Shown in pieces: positions 44,441 through 54,765 of a DNA stretch of 64,000 bases (position 1 is its first letter; each line of letters starts with the position of its first letter). Under the pieces are notes generated by a model that was not told the DNA's origin, made no database searches, and saw only the letters and a list, made by a program, of their open reading frames with translations. Source of the DNA: Thiopseudomonas sp. (lineage in GTDB: Bacteria > Pseudomonadota > Gammaproteobacteria > Pseudomonadales > Pseudomonadaceae); the NCBI GenBank assembly GCA_023228985.1, contig JALOAC010000004.1, positions 1 through 64,000 on the forward strand. The letters run 5' to 3'. A program made the position numbers and the translations under genes.

Positions 44441-44794
44441 TCTAATCAGGGGGCGGGAAAGCTAATGTACCTCGGTGGAGCCGATAGGCGAACAACTTGA
44501 TGGTAAAGATAAGCTTCTAGCTCATAAGTTGAACATCAGTGAGTCTCTTGTGTTTTCAGGTAGTGGTAATGCAAGTACGTACGCTATGAAGAGTTGTTTA
44601 GCTCAGAGCAAATGGTGTCGGCTTATACAGCCCTGTACCACAGCTTGCTTTAATAGTGCTTCGCTTTGCCATACACGCCTAACTGTACTACCATAAGCGA
44701 GCTTTTTTGGTAGCGCATTGCGCTCTTTTCCTTGCACGGCAGCAGCGGTGCACTCTCATCCATAGAACTCTTATAGATTCTAAGCAGTACATCC
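44441..44794. other. Intergenic region after second cysNC
   Basis: 354 bp without a supportable gene. Contains short inverted repeats: AGCGC-ATT-GCGCT (44712-44724) followed by CTTTTCC, and TGCAC...GTGCA near 44733-44752. Either could be a weak terminator; none is convincing. The promoter of the ABC-2 exporter pair should lie toward its right end. Confidence 0.5.
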
Positions 44795-45727
44795 ATGACT
44801 CATGCTTTATCCATCCAAGGACTTACCAAAACCTATGCCAATGGTTTTGTCGCACTCAAGGGAATAGATTTAGAGGTCAAACAAGGTGATTTTTTTGCTT
44901 TGCTTGGCCCTAACGGTGCCGGAAAATCCACCACTATCGGTATCATCTCGACGCTGGTAAACAAATCCAGTGGCAAGGTGAGTGTATTTGGCAATGATCT
45001 TGATACGCACCCGCTACAGCTCAAGCGCTGCATAGGGGTGGTGCCGCAGGAGTTTAACTTTAACCAGTTTGAACTTGCTTTTAATATTTTAGTTACCCAG
45101 GCGGGTTATTACGGAATTAAGCGCGCCGAAGCTAAGGTTCGTGCGGAGCAGCTGCTAAAGCAGCTTGAGCTGTGGGATAAGCGCGATACTCAGGCGCGGT
45201 TATTATCTGGCGGCATGAAGCGCCGTTTGATGATAGCAAGAGCTTTAGTTCACAGGCCTAAACTATTGATTTTAGATGAGCCAACCGCCGGTGTGGATAT
45301 TGAACTGCGTCGCTCGATGTGGGATTACCTGATTAAGCTGAATCGAGAAGGCACTACTATTATTCTCACGACGCACTATTTAGAAGAGGCTGAGCAGCTG
45401 TGCCGCAACATTGCCATTATTGACCATGGGCAGATTATCGAAAACACCAGTATGCGCACATTGTTGACTACGCTGCAGGTGGAGACCTTTATTTTGGATT
45501 TAAAAAAGCCGCTTGAATACAAGCCTGTATTGAAGGGCTATGAGTTTCAATTGGCAGATGAGCGGACGTTAGAAGTGCAGGTGGTTAAAAATAAGGGCAT
45601 GACTGAGCTGTTTGCCCAGTTAGCGCAGCAGGGTATTGAGGTGTTAAGTCTGCGTAACAAAGCGAACCGTTTGGAAGAGTTGTTTGTTTCCTTAGTCGAA
45701 AAAAACTTACCCGGAGGCAAGGCGTGA
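44795..45727 (+). CDS. ABC-2 exporter ATPase (YadG-like)
   Basis: 310-residue ATP-binding subunit. Walker A GPNGAGKSTT (about residues 38-47), signature LSGGMKRRLMIARAL, Walker B LLILDEPTAGVD, and H-loop TTHYLEEAEQL. The C-terminal extension after about 220 is typical of DrrA/CcmA-type ATPases. Substrate unknown; the pair resembles E. coli YadG/YadH. Overlaps the permease gene by 4 bp. Confidence 0.9.
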   Translation: MTHALSIQGLTKTYANGFVALKGIDLEVKQGDFFALLGPNGAGKSTTIGIISTLVNKSSGKVSVFGNDLDTHPLQLKRCIGVVPQEFNFNQFELAFNILVTQAGYYGIKRAEAKVRAEQLLKQLELWDKRDTQARLLSGGMKRRLMIARALVHRPKLLILDEPTAGVDIELRRSMWDYLIKLNREGTTIILTTHYLEEAEQLCRNIAIIDHGQIIENTSMRTLLTTLQVETFILDLKKPLEYKPVLKGYEFQLADERTLEVQVVKNKGMTELFAQLAQQGIEVLSLRNKANRLEELFVSLVEKNLPGGKA

Positions 45728-46503
45728 GTAGCGAATTTAAATCTAATTTAATTGCGCTCTATACCATCGCTCACCGTGAAGCGCGGCGGTTTTTAAGAAT
45801 TTGGCCACAAACGCTGTTGCCGCCAGCCATTACCATGACGTTGTATTTTGTGATTTTTGGTAATTTGATTGGTAAACAAATCGGCAGCGTGCAGGGCTTT
45901 AGCTATATGCAATACATAGTGCCGGGCCTGATTATGATGTCGGTGATTACCAACGCCTACAGTAATGTGGTGTCGAGTTTTTTCAGTGCTAAATTTCAGC
46001 ACTCGATCGAGGAGCTGTTAGTTTCGCCGGTATCTTCGCATACGATTCTAATCGGCTTTGTTTTGGGTGGCGTGTTGCGTGGGTTGTTAGTGGCCGCGAT
46101 TGTGTCTATGTTGTCGCTGTTTTTCACGGACTTGCAGGTTGAGCATCTGGGATTAACCGTGTTGGTTATCTTCTTGACGGCTACGGTATTTTCTTTAGGT
46201 GGTTTTATTAATGCCGTGTTTGCGCGCAGCTTTGATGATATTGCCATTATCCCGTCGTTCGTATTAACGCCCTTAACCTATTTGGGCGGCGTTTTTTATT
46301 CGATAACCATGCTGGGCGAGTTTTGGCAAAAGCTGTCGCTGGTTAATCCTATTTTGCATATGGTGAATGCTTTTCGTTATGGGATTTTGGGTGTGTCGGA
46401 TATTACGCCAACCACAGCAGTGGCATTGATGCTGCTCACCACTGTGATTCTGTATTTGATCTGCATACGCTTGCTCAATAGCGGTCGCGGCATGCGCCAT
46501 TAA
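45724..46503 (+). CDS. ABC-2 exporter permease (YadH-like)
   Basis: 259 residues with six predicted membrane segments (about 31-50, 60-83, 105-130, 140-162, 172-190, 228-248). FSYMQYIVPGLIMMS and the PLTYLGGVFYSI region match ABC-2 type permeases. GTG start within GTGA overlap, translationally coupled to the ATPase. Function in export is clear, cargo is not. Confidence 0.9.
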   Translation: MSSEFKSNLIALYTIAHREARRFLRIWPQTLLPPAITMTLYFVIFGNLIGKQIGSVQGFSYMQYIVPGLIMMSVITNAYSNVVSSFFSAKFQHSIEELLVSPVSSHTILIGFVLGGVLRGLLVAAIVSMLSLFFTDLQVEHLGLTVLVIFLTATVFSLGGFINAVFARSFDDIAIIPSFVLTPLTYLGGVFYSITMLGEFWQKLSLVNPILHMVNAFRYGILGVSDITPTTAVALMLLTTVILYLICIRLLNSGRGMRH

Positions 46504-46642
46504 ATAGTTCGGCTTCGGTAGCGCTTCGAGCTCTGGCTGCTGAATAAGCCCGGCTTGCGCTAAAAGGCTATAGAAGAAGTCGGTGCAAACTATCAGGGGG
46601 ACGGGTATAATTCGCCACCCTAGCGAATCAAGGCAGCAATGC

Positions 46643-46658
46643 TGGCACGCTTATTGCT
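46643..46658 (+). promoter_or_regulatory. Sigma-54 promoter of the fliE operon
   Basis: TGGCAC at 46643-46648, five bases, then TTGCT at 46654-46658: an exact match to the -24/-12 consensus. It lies 52 bp before the fliE start. In Pseudomonas-like polar flagellar systems the fliEFGHIJ operon is RpoN-dependent and activated by FleQ or FleR; the activator site was not identified here. Confidence 0.85.
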
Positions 46659-46709
46659 CATATCTAGTCAGACATCGTCAAGTGTCAAAATTACGATGAG
46701 GAATTAGAT

Positions 46710-47042
46710 ATGAGTCAAGGTATTGAGTTTAATCGGTTGATGTTAGAAATGCGCTCCATGCAAACGGAAGCCATGGCGCGTAATAATGCGCCAGTAACTC
46801 AGCCGCCGAAGGTTGAGGGTCCAAGTTTTGCGGATATGCTCGGCCAAGCTGTGAATAAGGTTAACGATGTGCAGCAGAGCGCAAAGCAATTGGCTACAGC
46901 CTTTGAGATGGGGCAAAGCGGCGTGGATATAACCGACGTGATGATTGCTTCGCAAAAAGCGAGTGTGTCATTTCAAGCCATGACACAGGTACGCAACAAA
47001 CTCGTACAGGCTTATCAAGATATTATGCAGATGCCAATGTAA
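46710..47042 (+). CDS. fliE: Flagellar hook-basal body protein FliE
   Basis: 110 residues, normal length. FliE joins the MS ring to the proximal rod. The C-terminal conserved block is visible (ATAFEMGQSGVDITDVMIA and FQAMTQVRNKLVQAYQDI). GAGGAA precedes the ATG. First gene of the operon directly downstream of the sigma-54 promoter. Exported by the flagellar type III system. Confidence 0.94.
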   Translation: MSQGIEFNRLMLEMRSMQTEAMARNNAPVTQPPKVEGPSFADMLGQAVNKVNDVQQSAKQLATAFEMGQSGVDITDVMIASQKASVSFQAMTQVRNKLVQAYQDIMQMPM

Positions 47043-47054
47043 GGCAGGTGAATC

Positions 47055-48842
47055 ATGGTTGACGCAACAGACAGAACAGTCCCGGCAACAGTAGATACGG
47101 CGTCCAGAAAAGGCCTACCCAGTTTGGCTTTCTTGGATACTATGGCGCAAATGCCAGCGTTGCGTCAGGTAGCTTTGCTGATAGGTCTTGCCGCCAGTGT
47201 GGCGATAGGTTTTGCTGTTGTGCTCTGGTCGCAAGAACCCGATTACCGTCCGCTTTATGCCAATTTAAATAACCTAGATGCTTCTCAGGTTATTGAAACC
47301 CTGAACCAGTCGGGTATCAATTTTAAATTGGAGCCCAACTCTGGTGCTTTATTGGTTAAGGCTAATGATTTAGCAGCGGCGCGTCTTAAATTAGCCACCG
47401 CCGGTGTGGCACCAACGGATAACACTGTTGGTTATGAGATTATGGATAAAGACCAAGGTCTTGGCACCAGTCAATTTATGGAAACCACGCGTTACCGTCG
47501 CGGCTTAGAAGGTGAGTTGGCACGTACCATTGCAAGCTTGCAGAACGTTAAAAACGCACGCGTACACTTGGCTATTCCCAAAAGCTCGGTATTTGTGCGT
47601 GACGAACGCAAGCCTAGTGCCTCAGTACTGGTAGATATGTATGCAGGACGCACACTTGAGCCCAGTCAGGTGATGGCAATTATAAACTTGGTCGCCACCA
47701 GTGTTCCTGAATTGAATAAAGATCAAATCACCGTAGTTGATCAAAAAGGCAATCTGCTTTCTGATCAAAACGAACTCTCGGAAATGACCCGTGCCGGCAA
47801 ACAGTACGACTTTGTGCGCCGCATGGAGGGCATGTTTACCCAGCGCGTGCACAATATTCTCTTACCTATTTTGGGTGATGGTCGCTATAAAGCAGAGGTG
47901 TCTGCGGATGTGGATTTTAGTGCGATTGAGTCCACTTCTGAAAGTTTCAATCCGGATCAGCAAGCCCTGCGTAGTGAGCAGTCCTTAGTTGAGGAGCGCA
48001 CTTCCAGTCAGGGTCCACAAGGTGTTCCGGGTGCGCTTAGTAATCAACCGCCCGGTGCAGCCAATGCGCCAGAGCGTGCTTTGGGTGGCGGTGCGGGTGC
48101 TGATGGTCCTATTGCTTCGGGTCAACCCTTATTAGATGCTAATGGCCAGCAAATTATTGACCCTGCGACCGGACAACCTATGCTGGCTCCTTATCCGGCG
48201 GATAGACGCGAGCAATCAACCCGAAACTTTGAGGTGGATCGCTCCATTAGTTATGTAAAACAAGACCAAGGCCGTCTGCAGCGCTTATCTGTAGCGGTGG
48301 TGGTGGATGACTTAGTGCATGTAGGTCCGGAAGGGCAAATAGTCCGTCGTCCATGGACTGAACAGGATTTAGCGCGCTTTACCCGCCTGGTGCAAGATGC
48401 CGTAGGCTTTAATGCCAGTCGTGGTGACAGCGTTAGTGTGATTAATGCGCCTTTCGCTGATGTGGCGGTAGAAGAGTTTATCGAACCGCCTTTCTACTCG
48501 CAGCCTTGGTTCTGGGATGTGATGAAGCAAGTACTTGGCGTACTCTTTATTATTATTCTAGTCTTTGGTGTGCTAAGACCGCTGTTAAGCAATGTGGCTG
48601 GTGGCGGTAAGTCAAAAGAGCTAGCGTTAGCAGATGCAGCTAGGGCTGAGGCAGACCTGAGTGGCTTAGATGACGATTTAGCCGATGATAAAGTGAGTTT
48701 GGGCGCAGCACAGCAAAGCATTATGTTGCCAAGTCCAAGCGAAGGTTATGATGCTCAACTTAATGCAATCAAGAGCTTAGTGGCTGAAGACCCCGGTCGT
48801 GTAGCTCAAGTTGTTAAAGAATGGATATCAGGCGATGACTGA
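47055..48842 (+). CDS. fliF: Flagellar MS-ring protein FliF
   Basis: 595 residues, normal length. Two membrane helices, about 40-60 (LLIGLAASVAIGFAVVLW) and about 493-515 (VLGVLFIIILVFGVLRPLL), flank the large periplasmic ring-building part with YscJ-like domain (YRPLYANLNNLDASQV). The C-terminal cytoplasmic tail binds FliG. A proline/glycine/glutamine-rich segment about residues 315-375 is variable in the family. Overlaps fliG by 8 bp. Confidence 0.96.
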   Translation: MVDATDRTVPATVDTASRKGLPSLAFLDTMAQMPALRQVALLIGLAASVAIGFAVVLWSQEPDYRPLYANLNNLDASQVIETLNQSGINFKLEPNSGALLVKANDLAAARLKLATAGVAPTDNTVGYEIMDKDQGLGTSQFMETTRYRRGLEGELARTIASLQNVKNARVHLAIPKSSVFVRDERKPSASVLVDMYAGRTLEPSQVMAIINLVATSVPELNKDQITVVDQKGNLLSDQNELSEMTRAGKQYDFVRRMEGMFTQRVHNILLPILGDGRYKAEVSADVDFSAIESTSESFNPDQQALRSEQSLVEERTSSQGPQGVPGALSNQPPGAANAPERALGGGAGADGPIASGQPLLDANGQQIIDPATGQPMLAPYPADRREQSTRNFEVDRSISYVKQDQGRLQRLSVAVVVDDLVHVGPEGQIVRRPWTEQDLARFTRLVQDAVGFNASRGDSVSVINAPFADVAVEEFIEPPFYSQPWFWDVMKQVLGVLFIIILVFGVLRPLLSNVAGGGKSKELALADAARAEADLSGLDDDLADDKVSLGAAQQSIMLPSPSEGYDAQLNAIKSLVAEDPGRVAQVVKEWISGDD

Positions 48843-49851
48843 AAATAAAACAGCGAGCAAACTCAGCAAAGTTGATAAAGCCGCCATATTGTTGCTGTCA
48901 TTAGGCGAGGCTGACGCTGCACAGATATTGCGCCATATGGGCCCCAAAGAAGTACAGAAAGTGGGTACCGCCATGGCGCAGATGCGTAACGTGCATCGTG
49001 AGCAGGTTGAGCAGGTGATGAGCGAGTTCGTTAATGTCGTTAGCGATCAAACCGGCTTGGGGGTGGGCTCTGATAATTATATTCGTAAAATGCTGACTCA
49101 GGCTTTAGGTGAAGATAAAGCCGGCAACCTGATTGACCGTATTTTGTTGGGCGGTAATACCAGTGGCCTAGACAGCTTGAAGTGGATGGAGCCACGAGCG
49201 GTTGCCGATGTTATCCGTTATGAGCACCCGCAAATTCAAGCGATAGTCGTGGCGTATTTAGATCCGGACCAAGCTGGTGAAGTGCTGGGCCATTTTGATC
49301 ACAAAGTACGTCTGGATATCGTTTTGCGTCTGTCAGCGCTGAACACCGTACAGCCAGCGGCACTTAAAGAGTTAAACGATATTTTGGAAAAACAATTTTC
49401 CGGCAGCTCCAGCACCAGTCGTACAGCTATGGGTGGTGTTAAACGCGCGGCTGATATTATGAACTTTCTGGACAGCTCCATTGAAGGGCCGTTGCTGGAT
49501 TCCATTCGCGATTTGGATGCTGACTTGTCAACACAGATTGAAGATCTGATGTTTGTCTTTGATAACCTTGCAGATGTGGATGACCGCGGTATTCAGTCGT
49601 TGCTGCGCGAAGTGTCGTCCGATGTGTTGGTACTGGCGCTTAAAGGTGCCGATGACGCGATCAAAGATAAAGTATTTAAGAATATGTCTAAACGTGCGTC
49701 TGAGTTGCTGCAAGATGACTTGGAAGCTAAAGGGCCGGTACGCTTAAGCGAAGTTGAAGCGGCACAAAAAGAAATTCTGACTATTGCTCGACGCATGGCG
49801 GATGCTGGTGAGATTGTACTCGGCGGCAAAGGCGGCGAAGAAATGGTGTAA
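48835..49851 (+). CDS. fliG: Flagellar motor switch protein FliG
   Basis: 338 residues from ATG 48835 (MTENKTASKLSKVDKAA), chosen because it gives the family length and overlaps the fliF end; an ATG 24 nt earlier is unlikely. Middle domain with EHPQ motif (YEHPQIQAIV) and a C-terminal domain with the charged torque helix (RDLDADLSTQIEDLMFVF). Forms the rotor C-ring with FliM/FliN and is coupled to MotA. Followed 3 bp later by fliH. Confidence 0.96.
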   Translation: MTENKTASKLSKVDKAAILLLSLGEADAAQILRHMGPKEVQKVGTAMAQMRNVHREQVEQVMSEFVNVVSDQTGLGVGSDNYIRKMLTQALGEDKAGNLIDRILLGGNTSGLDSLKWMEPRAVADVIRYEHPQIQAIVVAYLDPDQAGEVLGHFDHKVRLDIVLRLSALNTVQPAALKELNDILEKQFSGSSSTSRTAMGGVKRAADIMNFLDSSIEGPLLDSIRDLDADLSTQIEDLMFVFDNLADVDDRGIQSLLREVSSDVLVLALKGADDAIKDKVFKNMSKRASELLQDDLEAKGPVRLSEVEAAQKEILTIARRMADAGEIVLGGKGGEEMV

Positions 49852-49854
49852 TCC

Positions 49855-50805
<951 letters not shown>

Positions 50806-50825
50806 CAATCTCTTAGGGTGGGCAA

Positions 50826-52181
50826 ATGAAGTTAGCACGCACCAAATTAGCAACTCGTTTAGCTGCCTATCAGTCAGCCGTAAAAATTCCACGTCAACCC
50901 ATTGTTGAAGGCCGCTTGTTGCGCATGGTGGGCTTAACTCTTGAAGCTCAAGGTCTGCAAGCCGCTGTGGGCAGTCGCTGCTTGGTCATTAACACCAGTG
51001 GTCATAACCCAGCTCAGGTTGAAGCAGAGGTGATGGGCTTTTCCGGTGACAAAATATTCTTAATGCCCGTCGGCAGTATGGCCGGAATTGCACCAGGTGC
51101 ACGAGTTGTGCCTATGCCTGATACCGACCTAGTACCTATGAGCAGCACTATGCTTGGACGTGTACTCGACGGTGCTGGGCGCCCACTGGATGGTAAAGGG
51201 CGAATCAATGCGGATGAGTGGGTGCCTATGACGGGGCCACGTATTAATCCATTAAATCGCGATCCGATCACCGAACCCTTGGATGTGGGTATTCGCAGTA
51301 TCAATGGCACTCTGACAGTGGGCCGTGGACAGCGTCTTGGTCTGTTTGCAGGTACCGGTGTAGGTAAGAGTGTGCTCTTAGGCATGATGACGCGCTTTAC
51401 CAAGGCTGACATTGTGATTGTTGGTCTAATTGGTGAGCGAGGTCGTGAAGTTAAAGAATTTATCGAGGATATCCTCGGCGAAGAGGACCTGAAGCGTGCG
51501 GTGGTAGTGGCTTCACCCGCCGATGATGCGCCATTAATGCGTCTGCGTGCGGCTATGTATTGCACCCGTATTGCTGAATATTTTCGAGATAAAAAATATA
51601 ACGTACTGCTGTTGATGGACTCCTTAACCCGTTATGCGCAAGCCCAACGAGAAATTGCTTTAGCCATTGGTGAGCCGCCAGCGACTAAAGGTTATCCGCC
51701 TTCCGTGTTTGCCAAACTGCCAGCTCTGGTCGAGCGTACTGGTAATGCTGAGAAGGGGGGTGGCTCTATTACCGCTTTTTATACCGTGTTGTCTGAAGGG
51801 GATGACCAGCAAGATCCCGTGGCCGATGCGGCGCGAGGTGTGTTGGATGGACACTTTGTTTTATCGCGTACCTTGGCCGAAGAAGGACACTATCCAGCCA
51901 TTGATATCAGCGCCTCAGTTAGCCGGGTTATGCCGCAAGTCACTTCGCCTGAGCATTTAAAAGCCGCGCAACGCTTTAAACAGCTCTGGACACGTTATCA
52001 GCAGAGTCGTGATTTGATTAGCGTGGGTGCCTATGTGCCGGGTGGTGATCCCGATACGGATTTTGCCATAGAGCGTTTTCCAGTTATGTCTGACTATTTG
52101 CGTCAGGGCCTAAAAGAAACTGAAAGTCTAGATGTGTGCGTGCAGCGGCTGCTCGATATTGTCGCGCCGTCACAAGGATAA
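50826..52181 (+). CDS. fliI: Flagellum-specific ATPase FliI
   Basis: 451 residues, close to the usual length. F1-beta-like ATPase that energises the flagellar type III export gate. Walker A GLFAGTGVGKSVLLGM (about residues 172-187), Walker B LLLMDSLTRYAQAQREI, and the conserved GEPPATKGYPPSVF. AGGGTGGGC-type ribosome-binding region precedes the ATG. Followed by fliJ after 7 bp. Confidence 0.97.
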   Translation: MKLARTKLATRLAAYQSAVKIPRQPIVEGRLLRMVGLTLEAQGLQAAVGSRCLVINTSGHNPAQVEAEVMGFSGDKIFLMPVGSMAGIAPGARVVPMPDTDLVPMSSTMLGRVLDGAGRPLDGKGRINADEWVPMTGPRINPLNRDPITEPLDVGIRSINGTLTVGRGQRLGLFAGTGVGKSVLLGMMTRFTKADIVIVGLIGERGREVKEFIEDILGEEDLKRAVVVASPADDAPLMRLRAAMYCTRIAEYFRDKKYNVLLLMDSLTRYAQAQREIALAIGEPPATKGYPPSVFAKLPALVERTGNAEKGGGSITAFYTVLSEGDDQQDPVADAARGVLDGHFVLSRTLAEEGHYPAIDISASVSRVMPQVTSPEHLKAAQRFKQLWTRYQQSRDLISVGAYVPGGDPDTDFAIERFPVMSDYLRQGLKETESLDVCVQRLLDIVAPSQG

Positions 52182-52188
52182 TTAAGCC

Positions 52189-52641
52189 GTGCTCAAACGC
52201 GTTAAACGCTTGCTGCCAGTGGTGCAAATGGCCGAGGAAACAGAGCGTGCCGCCGCAGGTAAGCTAGCTAAAACCCAACAACAGCTTATGCATGCGCAGT
52301 CGCAACTGCAGGGTTTAGAGCAGTATCGCGGCGATTATCAACAGCAGTGGCAGAAGCAAGGGCAGATGGGTGTTTCTGGCGAGTGGTTGATGAATTACCA
52401 GCGTTTTTTGTCACAGTTAGAGACCGCGATTGAGCAGCAGCGTAATAGCATTAAGTGGCATCAACAAAACGTCGATAAAGCGCGAGATTTGTGGCAAACA
52501 GCCTATACACGGTTAGAAGGTTTGCGTAAGTTAGTGCAACGCTATCAGCAACAAGCACAGCAGTTAGCCAATAAAATCGAACAGAAAGACATGGATGAAA
52601 TAGCGCAAAGACTGGGTTTAAACAGGCAGAGGCACGAGTAA
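52189..52641 (+). CDS. fliJ: Flagellar export chaperone FliJ
   Basis: 150 residues, almost wholly coiled coil and rich in Gln, the family character. FliJ is the central stalk of the FliI ring and escort-recycling factor. The start at 52189 is a GTG codon (GTGCTCAAACGC). Starts 7 bp after fliI and ends 1 bp before the Tag-like gene. The operon stops here; no other fli gene follows in the window. Confidence 0.92.
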   Translation: MLKRVKRLLPVVQMAEETERAAAGKLAKTQQQLMHAQSQLQGLEQYRGDYQQQWQKQGQMGVSGEWLMNYQRFLSQLETAIEQQRNSIKWHQQNVDKARDLWQTAYTRLEGLRKLVQRYQQQAQQLANKIEQKDMDEIAQRLGLNRQRHE

Positions 52642-52642
52642 T

Positions 52643-53317
52643 ATGGCAATCAATTATCAGTGGCTGTATGAATATGTATTACGTCGTAAAGGCTCGATCA
52701 CCGAGTTGGAAAACAGCTTGCCGCAGCCCGCTACAGAACACGAATTAATCGCATGTACTGATGACCGCTACTTATCATTGATGACGCAGCGCGTATTTCG
52801 TGCTGGTTTGCGTCATGCCATGGTGGATGCCCGCTGGCCGGTTTTTGAAGAGGTGTTCTGGGGGTTTGACCCAGATAAAATGATTCTACTAAGCGCTGAG
52901 CATATCGAAAACTGCATGCAGGATGCGCGCTTGATTCGCCATTTAGGAAAACTGAAAAGCATCCCGCGTAATGCGCAAATGATTTTAGACGTGCGCCAAA
53001 CACATGGCAGCTTTGGTCAGTTTTTGGCGCAATGGCCTAGCACTGATTGCGTGGGTCTATGGCGTTTTTTACATAAGCGTGGTTATCAGTTGGGTGGGCG
53101 TTCAGCACCGGGTTTTTTACGCATGGCGGGTAAGGATACGTTTTTACTTACCGATGATGTGGTGGCCGCTTTAATTGCCCAAGGGGTGATTGATAAACGA
53201 CCCACCAGCCAAGCAGATTTAAAGCTTACGCAAGCAGCCTTTAATCAACTGCAAGAAAGCAGTGGCCGACCCTTATGCCAGTTGTCGGCAATGCTGGCAT
53301 TAACCACGAATCACTAA
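52643..53317 (+). CDS. DNA-3-methyladenine glycosylase I-like protein (Tag superfamily)
   Basis: 224 residues. The central part lines up with Tag: FWGFDPDKMILLSAEHIENC (as in FDPVKVAAM) and MQDARLIRHLGKLKSIPRNA (as in VQDAGIIRHRGKIQAI), then FLHKRGYQLGG. Tag excises 3-methyladenine in base-excision repair. The N-terminal Cys and zinc-binding residues that cap canonical Tag are not visible here and the C-terminus is also different, so this is a divergent subfamily with unproved activity. It begins 1 bp after fliJ and may be cotranscribed. Confidence 0.75.
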   Translation: MAINYQWLYEYVLRRKGSITELENSLPQPATEHELIACTDDRYLSLMTQRVFRAGLRHAMVDARWPVFEEVFWGFDPDKMILLSAEHIENCMQDARLIRHLGKLKSIPRNAQMILDVRQTHGSFGQFLAQWPSTDCVGLWRFLHKRGYQLGGRSAPGFLRMAGKDTFLLTDDVVAALIAQGVIDKRPTSQADLKLTQAAFNQLQESSGRPLCQLSAMLALTTNH

Positions 53318-53340
53318 GTTATTAAATTGGGTGTGAACGA

Positions 53341-54765
53341 TTGAAAGAGCATTTGCAGCAGTTAAAGGGCTTTCTAAATAAAAATGCCAAGGAAGTGGCA
53401 GCACGCAAAATCCGACTGGGTGTGACGGGGTTTTCGCGTAGCGGTAAAACGGTGTTTATTGGCGCTTTGACGCAAGCCTTACTGGCTACTGACCCGAAAA
53501 GACGCAATCTGACGGGGCCGCTGCAGCAATTTGATGCGTATGAGCGTGGTTTTTTACGCTCGGCGCGCATTCGTGATGATATCAATCCAACCCTGCCACA
53601 GTTTCCTTTTCGCACTGTCCGCGATGCCATGCTCAGCCGCAGTAATCATTGGCCCGAGCCCACCACAGGCATCGCCAGTATTACGCTAGAGCTTAATTTG
53701 GACAGCCAACATTTGGCCGGTAAGTTATTGCAAGACAAGCTCGGTTTAACCGATTTGGGTTTTGGTAAGTTGCTGCTGGAAATTATTGATTTCCCCGGTG
53801 AGTGGTTGGTGGATTTGCCGATGCTGGGGCAAGACTATAGCCAGTGGTCAGCACAGGTCTTACAAGCAGCTGGGCAGGGTGTGCGTGCGCAGTTAGCGGA
53901 AAATTATCACAGTCAGCTGGCCGGCCTTTCTGCGCAGCAGGGCGACGATGAGGCCTTGTTAGAGCAGTTACAGCAGGGTTGGACGCAGTATTTGATGCAG
54001 GCAGCCGAGCATGGTTTAACTGAAAACCAGCCAGGCCGTCATTTGCGTCCAGACAAGTTAGCTCAATCGCCCGTATTGCGTTTTGCTCCATTGCCTGAGC
54101 ATTTGGCACAAAGCCCTTTATATAAACGCTGTCGCGAACGTTTTGCCACCTACCAGCAAGAAGTGATTAAACCTTTTTACCGTGATGTTTTTAGCCGCAT
54201 GGATCGCCAGCTGGTATTGGTGGATGTGCTGCGCACTTTGGAATTGGGCGAAGAAGCCTTTACCGACATGCAGCAGTCATTAGCTAAGGTGTTGACGAGT
54301 TTTGATTACGGCAAAGGTGGCTTGTTGTCTTGGTTAACTGGTGCCAGCACCACTAAGGTTTTGTTTGCCGCCACTAAAGCGGACCATGTAACCCGCGGTG
54401 ATAGGCGTAACCTTGAAGATTTACTACGCAATATGCTTGCCATCGTGGACGACAATAATCGCTTGCGTAGCAGTGCTAAGGACTGGGACGTGATGGCGCT
54501 GGCTTCGGTGCGCGCGACTGAGGATCGAGCTACGACTCAGGAACCCATACGCGAGGTGCTTTACGGTCAACCTGAAACAGAAACCGAGTCAGCCCACTGG
54601 GATCCGGGTGGTTTGCCATTGGATATGCCGCCGCAATGGGACAAAGTCAGATTTAAGTTTTATCGTTTTGCTCCTCTGCCTTATCCAGATGCCTTACAGC
54701 AGGGTTTTCCCGCCATTAATCTGGGACGCGCATTGGAGTTTTTAATTGGAGATAAAAATCCATGA
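53341..54765 (+). CDS. ycjX: YcjX-family GTP-binding protein
   Basis: 474 residues. P-loop GFSRSGKT (30-37) and IIDFPGEW (switch region) are typical of YcjX, a conserved P-loop NTPase usually paired with ycjF; in Enterobacteria ycjXF belongs to the phage-shock regulon, and its precise job is unsettled. TTG start at 53341; no nearby ATG gives a better start. Overlaps ycjF by 4 bp. Confidence 0.9.
   Translation: MKEHLQQLKGFLNKNAKEVAARKIRLGVTGFSRSGKTVFIGALTQALLATDPKRRNLTGPLQQFDAYERGFLRSARIRDDINPTLPQFPFRTVRDAMLSRSNHWPEPTTGIASITLELNLDSQHLAGKLLQDKLGLTDLGFGKLLLEIIDFPGEWLVDLPMLGQDYSQWSAQVLQAAGQGVRAQLAENYHSQLAGLSAQQGDDEALLEQLQQGWTQYLMQAAEHGLTENQPGRHLRPDKLAQSPVLRFAPLPEHLAQSPLYKRCRERFATYQQEVIKPFYRDVFSRMDRQLVLVDVLRTLELGEEAFTDMQQSLAKVLTSFDYGKGGLLSWLTGASTTKVLFAATKADHVTRGDRRNLEDLLRNMLAIVDDNNRLRSSAKDWDVMALASVRATEDRATTQEPIREVLYGQPETETESAHWDPGGLPLDMPPQWDKVRFKFYRFAPLPYPDALQQGFPAINLGRALEFLIGDKNP

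Noticed and set aside
44475..44696. Possible small gene after the second cysNC
   Set aside because: No homology, poor start context and no coding character.
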